Of a stretch of 64,000 bases of DNA, positions 16,002 through 25,072 are shown in pieces. The notes under the pieces are model-generated. The model did not search any database. It had not been told where the DNA came from and saw only the letters and a list, made by a program, of their open reading frames with translations. A program made the position numbers and the translations under genes. Source of the stretch: Bacteroidota bacterium (GTDB lineage Bacteria > Bacteroidota > Bacteroidia > JABEUT01). How positions within the stretch are numbered: position 1 is the stretch's first letter; each line of letters starts with the position of its first letter. The stretch lies in NCBI GenBank assembly GCA_013288345.1, contig JABDCA010000001.1, forward strand, positions 141,532 through 205,531, in the 5' to 3' direction.

Positions 16002-18734
16002 TTATTTTACTAACACCTTACCAAATATTGTATCGAGTATTGTGTTCTTCTCTTTTTCGCTTAACTTTTTAGAACCTGTTGCAGGGCTTGCACTTTCAGG
16101 ACGAGACACGCATTTAAACTTCACCTGTGGCAGCATGCGGGTAATGAATAACCATGCACCCATGTTCTCAGGCTCTTCCTGAACCCATATATACTCTTTC
16201 GCCTTTTTATATTTAGCTAATAGAGCATTAAATTGCTTGTGTGGGAAAGGATACAATTGCTCCATACGAATAAGTGCAACATCATCATTGCCTTCTTTTT
16301 CTTTCTTTTCGAGCAAATCGTAATACACTTTACCTGTACTAAATACAAGCCTTGTGGCATTCACATTGCCATCGTCAATTATCTCTTTAAAACCACCTTG
16401 TGTAAAATCACTAACCTTCGATACACATTTAGGATGACGCAATAAGCTCTTAGGTGTAAAGGCTATCAATGGTTTGCGTATAGGTGCATGTAATTGCCTC
16501 CTTAGTGCATGGAAGAAATTAGCAGGTGTGGTTGGATCTATAACATACATATTGTTTTCGGCACAGAGCATTAAAAAACGCTCCATACGTGCACTGGAGT
16601 GCTCTGCTCCCTGGCCTTCGTAGCCATGTGGTAAAAAGAGACAGATACCATTCATTCGACGCCATTTATCTTCGGCACTGCTCAGGTATTGATCAATAAT
16701 AATTTGCGCACCGTTGGCAAAATCACCAAACTGTGCTTCCCAAATGGTAAGTGTTTTAGGCGATGACATAGCATAACCATATTCAAAACCCAATACGGCA
16801 TACTCTGAAAGGTGCGAATTGTATATTTCAAACTTGGCTTGCTTATCAGCTATATGTTCAAGTGGTGTGTATTGCTCTTCTGAATCTGTAATAGTCAAAA
16901 CAGCATGGCGATGCGAGAAAGTTCCACGCTCTACATCTTGCCCGGTGAAACGCACAGGGAAGCCTTCATTTAATAATGAACCATAGGCAAGCAATTCTCC
17001 CATTCCCCAATCTAATGCACCTTCGCCTTTAAGCATGGCTTTACGGTCGGCTTGCAGTTTTACAATTTTACTGAAGAAGTTCTTATCCTTAGGCAAGTCG
17101 GTTATCTTCTCCCCTATCTCCATGAATAACTTCTTATCTACCGATGTATCAGGCGATTTTTCAAAGTCTTTCTCGTCTGCTATGCGTATACCTTTCCACA
17201 CTCCTTCAAGGAATGATGTTACTCTTGTTTTACGTATTTGCTTCGATTCATTCAACCTATCCTGCAAAGTTTCCCTAAACTCATCCTCTATCTTTTTCAA
17301 ATCGGCATCACTTACCACACCCTCTTCTTTAAGCTTGTCGAGGTAAATTTTACGCGGATCGGGGTGAGCAGCAATAGCTTTATATAATAATGGCTGGGTA
17401 AAACGTGGCTCATCACCTTCGTTGTGTCCATACTTTCTGTATCCTAATAAGTCAATAAACACATCACGGTGAAAGGTCTGACGGAACTCAATAGCCAGCA
17501 TTACTGTTTGCACTACTGCTTCTACATCATCACCATTAACGTGAAACACTGGCGATAGTATCACCTTTGCCACATCGGTACAATAGGTACTACTCCGGGC
17601 GTCAACATAATTGGTTGTAAAGCCAATCTGGTTATTGGTCACAATATGTATGCTGCCACCTGTGCGATAAGCTTCAAGCTTTGCCATTTGCACGGTTTCA
17701 TATACAACACCTTGCCCTGCAATTGCAGCATCGCCATGTATAAGTATGGTAACTACCTTATTAAAATCTTTATTATAAGTCTGTTCCAATTTAGCACGTG
17801 TAATGCCTTCGGTAACAGGGCCAACAGTTTCTAAGTGCGATGGATTAGGTGTAAGGCTTAAGTGAACCTTATTGCCATCTCGCGTTACCACATTGGCAGA
17901 ATAACCAAGGTGATACTTTACATCGCCTCCAAAAAGTGCATCAGCATCAAACTCTTTACCTTCAAATTCGTTAAAAATGTCTTCGTATGTTTTCTTGAAA
18001 ATATTGGCAAGTACATTCAATCTTCCGCGGTGCGCCATACCTACTACTACTTCTTGTATGCCCAATGCAGCACCTCTTTGTATAATACCATTTATAGCAG
18101 GTATAGCCGATTCAACACCTTCCATCGAAAAGCGTTTTTCGCCAACAAACTTGGTTTGCAGGAAATTCTCGAATACTACTGCCTTACTTATATCTTGCAA
18201 TATTTCACGCTTTTGTTCTGCTGTAAAACTTGGCTGGTTGCGGGTCGATTCCATTTTATCCTGCAACCACTTCACCACTTTCTGGTTACGTATGTGGGTA
18301 TATTCTACACCAATGCTCTGGCAATAGGTTTGTTTAAGGAAAGCAATAATATCGCTCAGCTTTGCAGCACCAAGGCCAATTTCAGAGCCCGCGGCAAAAA
18401 CAATATCCATATCGGCTTGTGTTAAGCCTAACAATTCTATTTCATCTAACGAGGGGTAGTACTTTCTTCGTTCGCGAACCGGATTTGTATTGGTAAATAA
18501 ATGGCCCGATGAACGATATAGATTGATGAGGTTAATAACGGCAAATTCCTTGCGCACTTGTTCAGGCACCTGCCCACCTTCCGAAAGGTCGGAATAGTTT
18601 TTGCGGGCAAACTCAAAGCCTTCGAAAAATTTTTGCCAAGATTCATCTATTGATGAACTATCCTGTAAATACTTTTTGTAAAGATCATCGATAAGAGAAG
18701 GATCTGAATTACCGAGATATGAATACTTATCCAT
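16002..18734 (-). CDS. sucA: 2-oxoglutarate dehydrogenase E1 (thiamine diphosphate-dependent)
   Basis: A 910-residue subunit that decarboxylates 2-oxoglutarate and transfers the succinyl group to lipoyl-E2. The N-terminus (YLGNSDPSLIDDLYKKYLQD) is the usual E2-interaction helix. The ThDP-binding half contains VVVGMAHRGRLNVL, HGDAAIAGQGVVYE and VTNNQIGFTT, and the C-terminal transketolase-like half has HGYEGQGAEHSSARMERFL. Length is typical. It is first in an operon with sucB, and a TAnnTTTG element at 18754-18761 marks the likely promoter. The E3 subunit gene is not in the window. Confidence 0.96.
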   Translation of the reverse strand: MDKYSYLGNSDPSLIDDLYKKYLQDSSSIDESWQKFFEGFEFARKNYSDLSEGGQVPEQVRKEFAVINLINLYRSSGHLFTNTNPVRERRKYYPSLDEIELLGLTQADMDIVFAAGSEIGLGAAKLSDIIAFLKQTYCQSIGVEYTHIRNQKVVKWLQDKMESTRNQPSFTAEQKREILQDISKAVVFENFLQTKFVGEKRFSMEGVESAIPAINGIIQRGAALGIQEVVVGMAHRGRLNVLANIFKKTYEDIFNEFEGKEFDADALFGGDVKYHLGYSANVVTRDGNKVHLSLTPNPSHLETVGPVTEGITRAKLEQTYNKDFNKVVTILIHGDAAIAGQGVVYETVQMAKLEAYRTGGSIHIVTNNQIGFTTNYVDARSSTYCTDVAKVILSPVFHVNGDDVEAVVQTVMLAIEFRQTFHRDVFIDLLGYRKYGHNEGDEPRFTQPLLYKAIAAHPDPRKIYLDKLKEEGVVSDADLKKIEDEFRETLQDRLNESKQIRKTRVTSFLEGVWKGIRIADEKDFEKSPDTSVDKKLFMEIGEKITDLPKDKNFFSKIVKLQADRKAMLKGEGALDWGMGELLAYGSLLNEGFPVRFTGQDVERGTFSHRHAVLTITDSEEQYTPLEHIADKQAKFEIYNSHLSEYAVLGFEYGYAMSSPKTLTIWEAQFGDFANGAQIIIDQYLSSAEDKWRRMNGICLFLPHGYEGQGAEHSSARMERFLMLCAENNMYVIDPTTPANFFHALRRQLHAPIRKPLIAFTPKSLLRHPKCVSKVSDFTQGGFKEIIDDGNVNATRLVFSTGKVYYDLLEKKEKEGNDDVALIRMEQLYPFPHKQFNALLAKYKKAKEYIWVQEEPENMGAWLFITRMLPQVKFKCVSRPESASPATGSKKLSEKEKNTILDTIFGKVLVK

Positions 18735-18753
18735 ACTGTTTTTAATAGGGTTG

Positions 18754-18761
18754 CAAAGTTA
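18754..18761 (-). promoter_or_regulatory. Putative -7 element of the sucA-sucB operon
   Basis: Minus-strand TAACTTTG matches TAnnTTTG, 20 nt before the sucA start. Confidence 0.45.
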
Positions 18762-18780
18762 TCTATTTTGGCAAAACTAA

Positions 18781-18826
18781 CCACGGAGACACGGAGAGCA
18801 CAAAGATTCACGGAGATTAACCTTTG
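18781..18826. repeat. Fragment of a CACGGAGACACGGAG-type intergenic repeat
   Basis: The segment contains CCACGGAGACACGGAG and, 20 bases on, TCACGGAGATT. Relatives are at 51573-51650 and, on the opposite strand, 54920-54993. Such degenerate direct repeats are common between Bacteroidota genes; no function is known to me. Confidence 0.5.
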
Positions 18827-18849
18827 TGCAGCTTTGGATAAGTATGGTT

Positions 18850-18949
18850 GGGTTAACAAAAGTTAACACTTTTCGGGGTATACACTCCATATAATACATT
18901 GATTTTCAGCTTAATTAAGGTTAACACGGGCCTAAAAGTGTTAACCCAC
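18850..18949 (+). other. Copy 1 of a non-coding module ending in GTGTTAACCCAC
   Basis: It lies in the 369-bp gap between sucA and the TPR gene. It starts GGGTTAACAAAA and ends TTAAGGTTAACACGGGCC followed by TAAAAGTGTTAACCCAC (18933-18949). The latter matches TAAAAGTGTATACCCAC at 55150-55166 in 15 of 17 positions. Four GTTAAC sites (18852, 18862, 18920, 18940) and a 12-bp inverted repeat (18862-18873 with 18934-18945) lie inside it. It is related to the modules at 54702-54797 and 55074-55170. No gene is seen in the gap. Confidence 0.6.
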
Positions 18950-19103
18950 AACAAGTAATTGATTATGAGATAGTTTTCGCTTTTTGCTCAATTTTTGAAC
19001 TCCTCAAAATATATATATTTATCCCACTCAATATAAGAATTAATGGAACCATTCATCATCCAAAAAAAAGATAGGTTTTAAAATACGTAAGAAAAAAAAC
19101 AAA

Positions 19104-20216
19104 ATGAAGAACTTTTTAAACAGTCTTTTTTCACATTCAAAATTATCCCCTGAAGATTATTATAAGAGTGGGAAAAATAAAATTGAACAAAATAATTATC
19201 GAGGGGCAATAGAAGATTTCAGCAAAGGGATTGAATTACTACAAATTCAAAATAAGAATGAAGTTCAAAAACACTCTAATAGTTCTGAATCATGGAAAAC
19301 TATGGTTAGCGATCTTGTAAATGGAAATCTTGGCCCATTTTTTACTATGAGAGCTTTTGCTAAAGAAAAATTAGGTGATTATAATGGCGCAGCCCAAGAC
19401 CAATTAGCGAATACTAAGTTATTCCCATTTATTGCTCACGGATTTCATAATCTTGGAGAATTAAAAATTAGAATGGGGAATTACAATGAAGCTATTGAAG
19501 CTTTTACAAAAACCATTGAATTAACAGAAAAGGCCCAAGATTCTAATGGGTTAATTACAGGATTTGAAGCCATTGATCTAACCTATATGGGGCGTGGTTT
19601 TGCAAAAAATGAAATAAAGGATTTTGCTGGGGCAATATTAGATTATACTGTAGCCTTAGAAATAAGTCCAGACTGGATTCAAGGTTATAACCAAAGGGCG
19701 CGTTGTTATATGGCTATCGGTGAGAAAGATAAGAATGAAAACAATTTCACCAATGCTATTAACGACTTCAATGTAATTATTGACAATAAACCAGATGGGT
19801 ATCTCTATTGTAATAGAGGAAGGTGCAAATTAATGTTACAAGATTACCATGGAGCGTATATTGACCTTACAAAATCCATTACATTAAAACCGAATGATTT
19901 TCTTCCTTATTTCTTTAGAGGACTTGTTTATGTAAACTTAAACAATAACAAAGAGACTATATCTGATTTTACTAAAGTATCAAAGAATTATAAAGTTGCA
20001 ATATCTGATTTTACTAAAGTTATCGAACTTGACCCTAAATATGGTGAGGCCTACTTACATAGGGGTTTATGTAAGAGGTGCTTAAATGATTCAGAAGGAG
20101 CAAATCTAGATCTGACTAAAGCAGAAGCACTTGGTCAAAGTTTGCCCCCAGGAGGAATAAAAGGAAGTATGGTTATTACTGTCTACGAAGCCACTTATTA
20201 CTTACCTAAGGAATAA
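19104..20216 (+). CDS. Tetratricopeptide repeat protein
   Basis: A 370-residue protein made almost entirely of TPR units (for example NYRGAIEDFSKGIELL, NYNEAIEAFTKTIELTEKA and VAISDFTKVIELDPKYGEAY), seven or eight in number. It has no signal peptide, so it is probably a cytosolic protein-interaction scaffold. Near the C-terminus a 42-bp near-repeat (starting at 19959 and 20001) duplicates ISDFTKV within one repeat unit and gives an abnormally spaced TPR. The gene is more AT-rich than its neighbours and stands alone between a repeat-rich gap and a convergent glycosyltransferase. A partner cannot be named. Confidence 0.85.
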   Translation: MKNFLNSLFSHSKLSPEDYYKSGKNKIEQNNYRGAIEDFSKGIELLQIQNKNEVQKHSNSSESWKTMVSDLVNGNLGPFFTMRAFAKEKLGDYNGAAQDQLANTKLFPFIAHGFHNLGELKIRMGNYNEAIEAFTKTIELTEKAQDSNGLITGFEAIDLTYMGRGFAKNEIKDFAGAILDYTVALEISPDWIQGYNQRARCYMAIGEKDKNENNFTNAINDFNVIIDNKPDGYLYCNRGRCKLMLQDYHGAYIDLTKSITLKPNDFLPYFFRGLVYVNLNNNKETISDFTKVSKNYKVAISDFTKVIELDPKYGEAYLHRGLCKRCLNDSEGANLDLTKAEALGQSLPPGGIKGSMVITVYEATYYLPKE

Positions 20217-20226
20217 AATTACCCGT

Positions 20227-21561
20227 TTACATAATACTATCCAAAACCTTAGCAAGCTCTCCTGTAAGCATTTTACGTGAATACTTTTCGGTATTTACGC
20301 CTTCACTTAGCAATTTACCTGCTTTAAAATTATTGTAATAGTAAAGGATATTCTTTTCAAGAGCTACCTCATCATCATAATCTGATAAAAGGCCGGCATT
20401 AGTTTCAGTCAGAATTTTATCAGCATCACCACCAGTGGGGCCAATACATAAAATGGGGCGCTTAGCTGCCATGTACTCAAAAAACTTACCCGTTGTAATG
20501 CCCATAGAATTAGGAGTCCTGTTTATGAGCAACATAAGTACCTGTGCTTGTTTTTGCACAATAGTTACATCGTGATGCGAGAGGTACGAAATTTTATTCA
20601 GGTTAGGAACAAGTCCATTCTTCTCAATATCCTCCTGTACAAAAATATCTACTTTGCCTACTAACTTTATTTCCAAATCCTTAGCAAACGCTGCATCTTT
20701 TTTTACCAAACCGGCAAGCACCTTCCACAATGTGGCAGGGTTTCTAGATTTGTCGAGTGTACCAATGTGCGCCATGCTGAATTTTGCATCAGGCTTTACT
20801 TCACTGGAACTCTCATAATCTCCCGGGTCAAATCCATTCGATATAAAATGGAATTTCCTGGCCACTTCCGGAGTGAATTTTCCAGGTGCGCTCTTTTTAA
20901 GTATCTCTTCCAATTCGGCTAACCATGTTTTACCCACGCAAGTAACTATGTCAGCATTATTTAACACTTCAATTTCGAGTCGCTTATGCTTTTTATCTGC
21001 AAATGGAAGTAACATCAGCTTCGAATAGAAATCGATGTTCGTCCACGGGTCCCTGAAATCAGCTATCCAGGGAATATTTATTTTTTTCTTGATCTCGTTT
21101 GCTATCAGGTGCATGCTGTGTGGCGGACCGGTTGATACAACTGCATCGACAGGATTTTGCTTAAGGTAAGCTGAAAGATATTTTACCGAAGGCTTTACCC
21201 AAAATGCTCTTGCATCAGGTATAAAAAAATTACCACGTATCCATACTGCTACTTTTTCAAACTTCTTTGGCTTTTTAGATTCCGAAAGGAAGGCTGCATT
21301 TATTTTATCGCCTTTTTTCTGTCCTATAAATCTCTTATAGGCAGTATAGGGTTCCCAAATTTGTGTTTTGAGAACTGTTATTCCTTCAGGCACATCTTTT
21401 GCAAGCGAATCATCATTAATAGGAGACTCCGGATTTTCGGGAGTATATATTACCGGCTCCCAGCCAAAATCGCGTAAATATTTAACAAACTTGAGCCAAC
21501 GTTGCACCCCTGCCCCACCACTTGGCGGCCAGTAGTAAGTAATAATAAGGACCTTCTTCAT
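20227..21561 (-). CDS. GT4-type glycosyltransferase
   Basis: A 444-residue glycosyltransferase of the GT-B fold. The start KKVLIITYYWPPSGGAGVQR is the typical N-terminal loop of Bacteroidota GT4 proteins that act on cell-envelope glycans. The C-terminal half has MGITTGKFFEYMAAKRPILC with the E-Y-M donor-sugar motif region. The start is only 1 bp after the end of the YfhO-type gene, so the pair is coupled. The donor and acceptor are unknown; a role in surface glycan assembly is inferred from the fold and the partner. Confidence 0.85.
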   Translation of the reverse strand: MKKVLIITYYWPPSGGAGVQRWLKFVKYLRDFGWEPVIYTPENPESPINDDSLAKDVPEGITVLKTQIWEPYTAYKRFIGQKKGDKINAAFLSESKKPKKFEKVAVWIRGNFFIPDARAFWVKPSVKYLSAYLKQNPVDAVVSTGPPHSMHLIANEIKKKINIPWIADFRDPWTNIDFYSKLMLLPFADKKHKRLEIEVLNNADIVTCVGKTWLAELEEILKKSAPGKFTPEVARKFHFISNGFDPGDYESSSEVKPDAKFSMAHIGTLDKSRNPATLWKVLAGLVKKDAAFAKDLEIKLVGKVDIFVQEDIEKNGLVPNLNKISYLSHHDVTIVQKQAQVLMLLINRTPNSMGITTGKFFEYMAAKRPILCIGPTGGDADKILTETNAGLLSDYDDEVALEKNILYYYNNFKAGKLLSEGVNTEKYSRKMLTGELAKVLDSIM

Positions 21562-21562
21562 T

Positions 21563-24067
21563 TTATTCAGTTGGCTTCTTCTTCAATTGCGCAAACATCA
21601 AACCAAGCGCGCTTAATAAAAGCAACAGCGAACTTGCGAAAGATATTTTTTCGCCTATAGCATAGGGCTTAGGTTCGAACTTGAATTCTATTGTATGATT
21701 GCCCGAAGGAATGATCATAGCCCTTAACACATAATTCACACGTATATAATCAGTAGGCTTTCCATCTATAGTCGCATTCCATCCCGGCTTGTAATACATT
21801 TCAGAAAACACTGCGAGTTGTTGTGCATTCGATTGCGAATTATAAACCAGATCATTCGGCAAGTACGATTTCATTTTGATAACTGATGTTGAATCATGCC
21901 CTAATGTTCCCGTCTTTAGGTAATCGCTAAAACGTGTATCAACAATAGCTGTTCGCTTAGGGTCAAAATGCGAAAGCCCCATTATTTCAGAATCGGCATT
22001 GGCGACAATTTTGTAATTATCTACAAACCATGCATTGCCTAAGGCATCAGGATTTTTTTGCGGCATGTTGCCTTCTCCATTTTTACCACCTACTATAAAG
22101 TATTTGGTGTTAAGCATATTAAGCACCGACATATTGCCCCGTTCAATTTGATACGAAAGCAATTCATCGTAGCGTTTCATTTTTACACCACTATAACCAC
22201 CCAACGATTTATGGAAGTATGAAGTACGGCTATCCTGATCAGGGCGCACTGTTGTATTATACACGCGGTAATCAAGCGATGTATCTTGCTGAATAGCTAA
22301 ATCAGCCTGATCAGGCTGATAAGGCACTTGCACCGCTTTTTTACTTGTGAAATTTTTGTCATTGAGGTATCGCCTGTTTACATTATACATATCTACCATT
22401 ACAAAGAACAAAAGACCCCAAACAAAAAACCTGGCATCGATCTTCTTTTTGCAATACACCCAAACAAGTCCGGCAGCTAATACAATAAATATGAGTGTGC
22501 GGCCTGCATCGCCAGTAAATATTTTCTTCCGGGCTTGTGTTACGGCAGGGGTTACATTACCCAGGTATTGCTCTATCTGCTCAGTACTTGCGTTAGGGCT
22601 TCCCTGTTTCAAGCGTTGTACCCACTCATCCATTTCGCCTTTGCTCTGAAAATTATTGAAAGCAGTTGGCATAACATAACATAACAATGCAAAGCCTCCT
22701 GTAACAGCCAGTGCAATAAAAAATATCCGTTGGCCAGTCATGTTCTTAAAGAACTTAACCGGAATAGATTCCTTAAAAAAGTCTTTATCCTTAAGTAATC
22801 TGTCAATTGCCAATGCCGCCATTATAGGGATGGTAAGTTCAGCAATAACCAATATCATAGATACGGAACGGAAGTTGTTAAACAAAGGGAAATGTGCAAA
22901 GAAAAAATCGAAAATTCCAGTGCCAATTATCAGTGCTGGGTTTCTTCCCCATGACAATGCAATAGACAGAATGGTGGTAACAATTAAAAACCACTTGAGC
23001 GAGCCCTTTATAAGGAACATACCCATTAGGGCAAAGAAACATATAATGGCGCCTACATACACCGGACCTGAAGTGAAGGGCTGGTCGCCATAGTATTGTG
23101 AAAAATCAGCATATATCTGGCTCTGGTTTTCATCCAGGTCTTTTGGAGCCCCCGCCACTGTACCAATAGGTTCAGATGCACCACCTTTGTAATTAGGAAT
23201 AAGCAATGTCATTGTTTCACTAACGCCATAACTCCAACCCGTTGCATAATCTTTAGTAAGGCCTGTAGATGCGTTTTCTTTATTCAGTGTAAGTTCCGAT
23301 TTTCCACGGCTTGAGTATTTGCCATACTCGTAGGTTAGCCAAAGGCTGGTAATATTTGTACCCAAGGCAATTAAGGCACCTGCACCCAATAAAGCAACTG
23401 TTTTAAAGTACGATGGTATTTGCTTTTCTTTTATAGCAGAAATCAATTGAGCTATACCATACACACCAAGTGCCATAAATAAATAATAGGTTACCTGTAT
23501 ATGCCCTGCATACAACTCCATACCCAAGGCAATGGAAGCAAGCACAGTGCCCGCAAGCCGTTTGCCTTTAAAGGCAAGTATTACACCCGCAAGCACAGCA
23601 GGCATGTATGACATGGCGTTCGCTTCGGAATTATGCCCTGCAGAAAGAACAATAAAAAAGAATGAGGAAAAAGCAAAAGCAAATGAGCCTAATATAGCAA
23701 CCCATGAATCTACCTCTAGTACCAGCATTAAAATATAGAAGCTAACACAGGCAAAGAAAATAGTACCCGATGGAAATGGCATGATGTGGGCAACTATCAG
23801 AAAAATATACTGCATTAAGTTAGCACCATATAAGGTAGCTACCTGGTAAGCAGGCATACCACAAAAGAGTGAGTTGGTCCACAACGGTTCGGTATGAAAG
23901 TGGGCACGGAAATCCATTACTTCTTTAGATACCCCCAGGTAATTTACAATATCGCTTTGTTCAAGCGCCTTGCCCGTAACTACAGGCCAAAAATAAATTA
24001 CAGGAATAAGTATAAACAGGCCAAGCGCTATTAAATGCGGTTGCCATTGTTTGAATTTGTTTTGCAT
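21563..24067 (-). CDS. YfhO-family polytopic membrane protein
   Basis: A protein of 834 residues with about 14 membrane helices and a soluble C-terminal part (LPNDLVYNSQSNAQQLAVFS, then YKPGWNATIDGKPTDYIRVN) before a last helix. This layout and the PGW-A-IDGK motif match the YfhO family of bacterial membrane proteins, which are related to GT-C glycosyltransferases and linked to lipoteichoic or surface glycan modification in Firmicutes. The longest frame starts at 24088, but a TATCTTTG promoter element at 24086-24093 overlaps that start, so I use the ATG at 24067. It is followed by a coupled GT4 glycosyltransferase. Confidence 0.85.
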   Translation of the reverse strand: MQNKFKQWQPHLIALGLFILIPVIYFWPVVTGKALEQSDIVNYLGVSKEVMDFRAHFHTEPLWTNSLFCGMPAYQVATLYGANLMQYIFLIVAHIMPFPSGTIFFACVSFYILMLVLEVDSWVAILGSFAFAFSSFFFIVLSAGHNSEANAMSYMPAVLAGVILAFKGKRLAGTVLASIALGMELYAGHIQVTYYLFMALGVYGIAQLISAIKEKQIPSYFKTVALLGAGALIALGTNITSLWLTYEYGKYSSRGKSELTLNKENASTGLTKDYATGWSYGVSETMTLLIPNYKGGASEPIGTVAGAPKDLDENQSQIYADFSQYYGDQPFTSGPVYVGAIICFFALMGMFLIKGSLKWFLIVTTILSIALSWGRNPALIIGTGIFDFFFAHFPLFNNFRSVSMILVIAELTIPIMAALAIDRLLKDKDFFKESIPVKFFKNMTGQRIFFIALAVTGGFALLCYVMPTAFNNFQSKGEMDEWVQRLKQGSPNASTEQIEQYLGNVTPAVTQARKKIFTGDAGRTLIFIVLAAGLVWVYCKKKIDARFFVWGLLFFVMVDMYNVNRRYLNDKNFTSKKAVQVPYQPDQADLAIQQDTSLDYRVYNTTVRPDQDSRTSYFHKSLGGYSGVKMKRYDELLSYQIERGNMSVLNMLNTKYFIVGGKNGEGNMPQKNPDALGNAWFVDNYKIVANADSEIMGLSHFDPKRTAIVDTRFSDYLKTGTLGHDSTSVIKMKSYLPNDLVYNSQSNAQQLAVFSEMYYKPGWNATIDGKPTDYIRVNYVLRAMIIPSGNHTIEFKFEPKPYAIGEKISFASSLLLLLSALGLMFAQLKKKPTE

Positions 24068-24085
24068 AATGGGTGTATAAAGAAA

Positions 24086-24093
24086 CAAAGATA
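24086..24093 (-). promoter_or_regulatory. Putative promoter of the YfhO-GT4 pair
   Basis: Minus-strand TATCTTTG matches TAnnTTTG, with CTTG 18 nt further upstream as a possible -33 element. It lies 19 nt before the ATG at 24067. Confidence 0.5.
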
Positions 24094-24142
24094 AGATACT
24101 TTGTAATTACTCAAGCCTCAACTGTTTATCACTAAAAATGGC

Positions 24143-24985
24143 TTATGCAATGGCACTTTCATCGGGCAATTCTGCCATTACTTCAATAGCCCGTTCAGGG
24201 AAATCGGTAATTATACCATCAACACCCATACCAATATGTTGCCTCATGTCATCCTTATCATTCTCAGTCCATACAAGGGCTTTCATACCCAAATCGTGTA
24301 TTCTGCCAAGCCATTTTTCGGTAGCATATTTATAGTAAAGTCCGCAGGTATCCGGGATAAAAGTAAGGCCCTGCATACGAGTCTTTAAAAAGCGGGGGTT
24401 CTTAATTAGCATTCCAATTTGGCAGCCAGTATTCTTAGTGTGCAATACATTTAACGGCCGCATATCGAACGATTGTATCAGGATGCGATTATTAATGTTA
24501 AAGGGCATTAATTCGTTAAGAACAAGTTCAATAAATTCTTCAGGAGGAGGGTTTAGGGCATAATCATTAACCCAGCTGCTTTTTATTTCGATATTGTAAA
24601 CAATCTGCGGCAAATTATTATTGCTTCTAAATGATTCTACAGCCTGAATTACTTCAGCCAGTAAAGGTTTATGGGTACGTACTCTTTTCTGTTCAGGGAA
24701 ATCCGGGTTACCCAATAAGCCACAATCGTATTGCTGAATTAGTGAATAATCCATTCGATAAAGACTCTTACGCCTTAAAAAATTTATGTTCGAATTATCG
24801 GGCTTGGTGCAGGTAAGCGGGTTCATCCATGGTTCGTGCGATACTACCACCTTTTTATCTTTCGATATTACCACATCCATTTCAATGCCATATATATCAA
24901 GGGCAGCAGCATACAAAAACCCCTCAATGGTGTTTTCGGGGTATACCCCTCTTGCTCCTCTATGTCCGTATATAATAGTGTGCAT
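24143..24985 (-). CDS. Glycerophosphodiester phosphodiesterase
   Basis: A 280-residue TIM-barrel enzyme that hydrolyses glycerophosphodiesters to glycerol-3-phosphate and an alcohol. The N-terminus has the GDPD signature GHRGARGVYPENT and, after it, IEMDVVISKDKKVVVSHEP with the metal-binding Glu and Asp and the catalytic second His. A C-terminal GVDGIITDFPERA closes the barrel. No signal peptide is present, so it should be cytosolic. A frame extends 33 bp upstream, but the promoter-like element at 25001-25008 lies inside that extension, so the ATG at 24985 is preferred. Confidence 0.92.
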   Translation of the reverse strand: MHTIIYGHRGARGVYPENTIEGFLYAAALDIYGIEMDVVISKDKKVVVSHEPWMNPLTCTKPDNSNINFLRRKSLYRMDYSLIQQYDCGLLGNPDFPEQKRVRTHKPLLAEVIQAVESFRSNNNLPQIVYNIEIKSSWVNDYALNPPPEEFIELVLNELMPFNINNRILIQSFDMRPLNVLHTKNTGCQIGMLIKNPRFLKTRMQGLTFIPDTCGLYYKYATEKWLGRIHDLGMKALVWTENDKDDMRQHIGMGVDGIITDFPERAIEVMAELPDESAIA

Positions 24986-25000
24986 CGCTCTTAATAATTC

Positions 25001-25008
25001 CAAATATA
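25001..25008 (-). promoter_or_regulatory. Putative -7 element of the GDPD gene
   Basis: Minus-strand TATATTTG matches TAnnTTTG, 16 nt before the ATG at 24985, and excludes the upstream alternative start. Confidence 0.42.
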
Positions 25009-25072
25009 ATATTTGCACACCAATCAGTGAAATTATGTAACATTGTCAGGCTCATTTCGCATAAAACCTCCA

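Noticed and set aside
17862-18425. Plus-strand frame of 187 residues
   Set aside because: It is antisense to sucA, rich in Cys, Phe and Tyr, with no recognisable domain.
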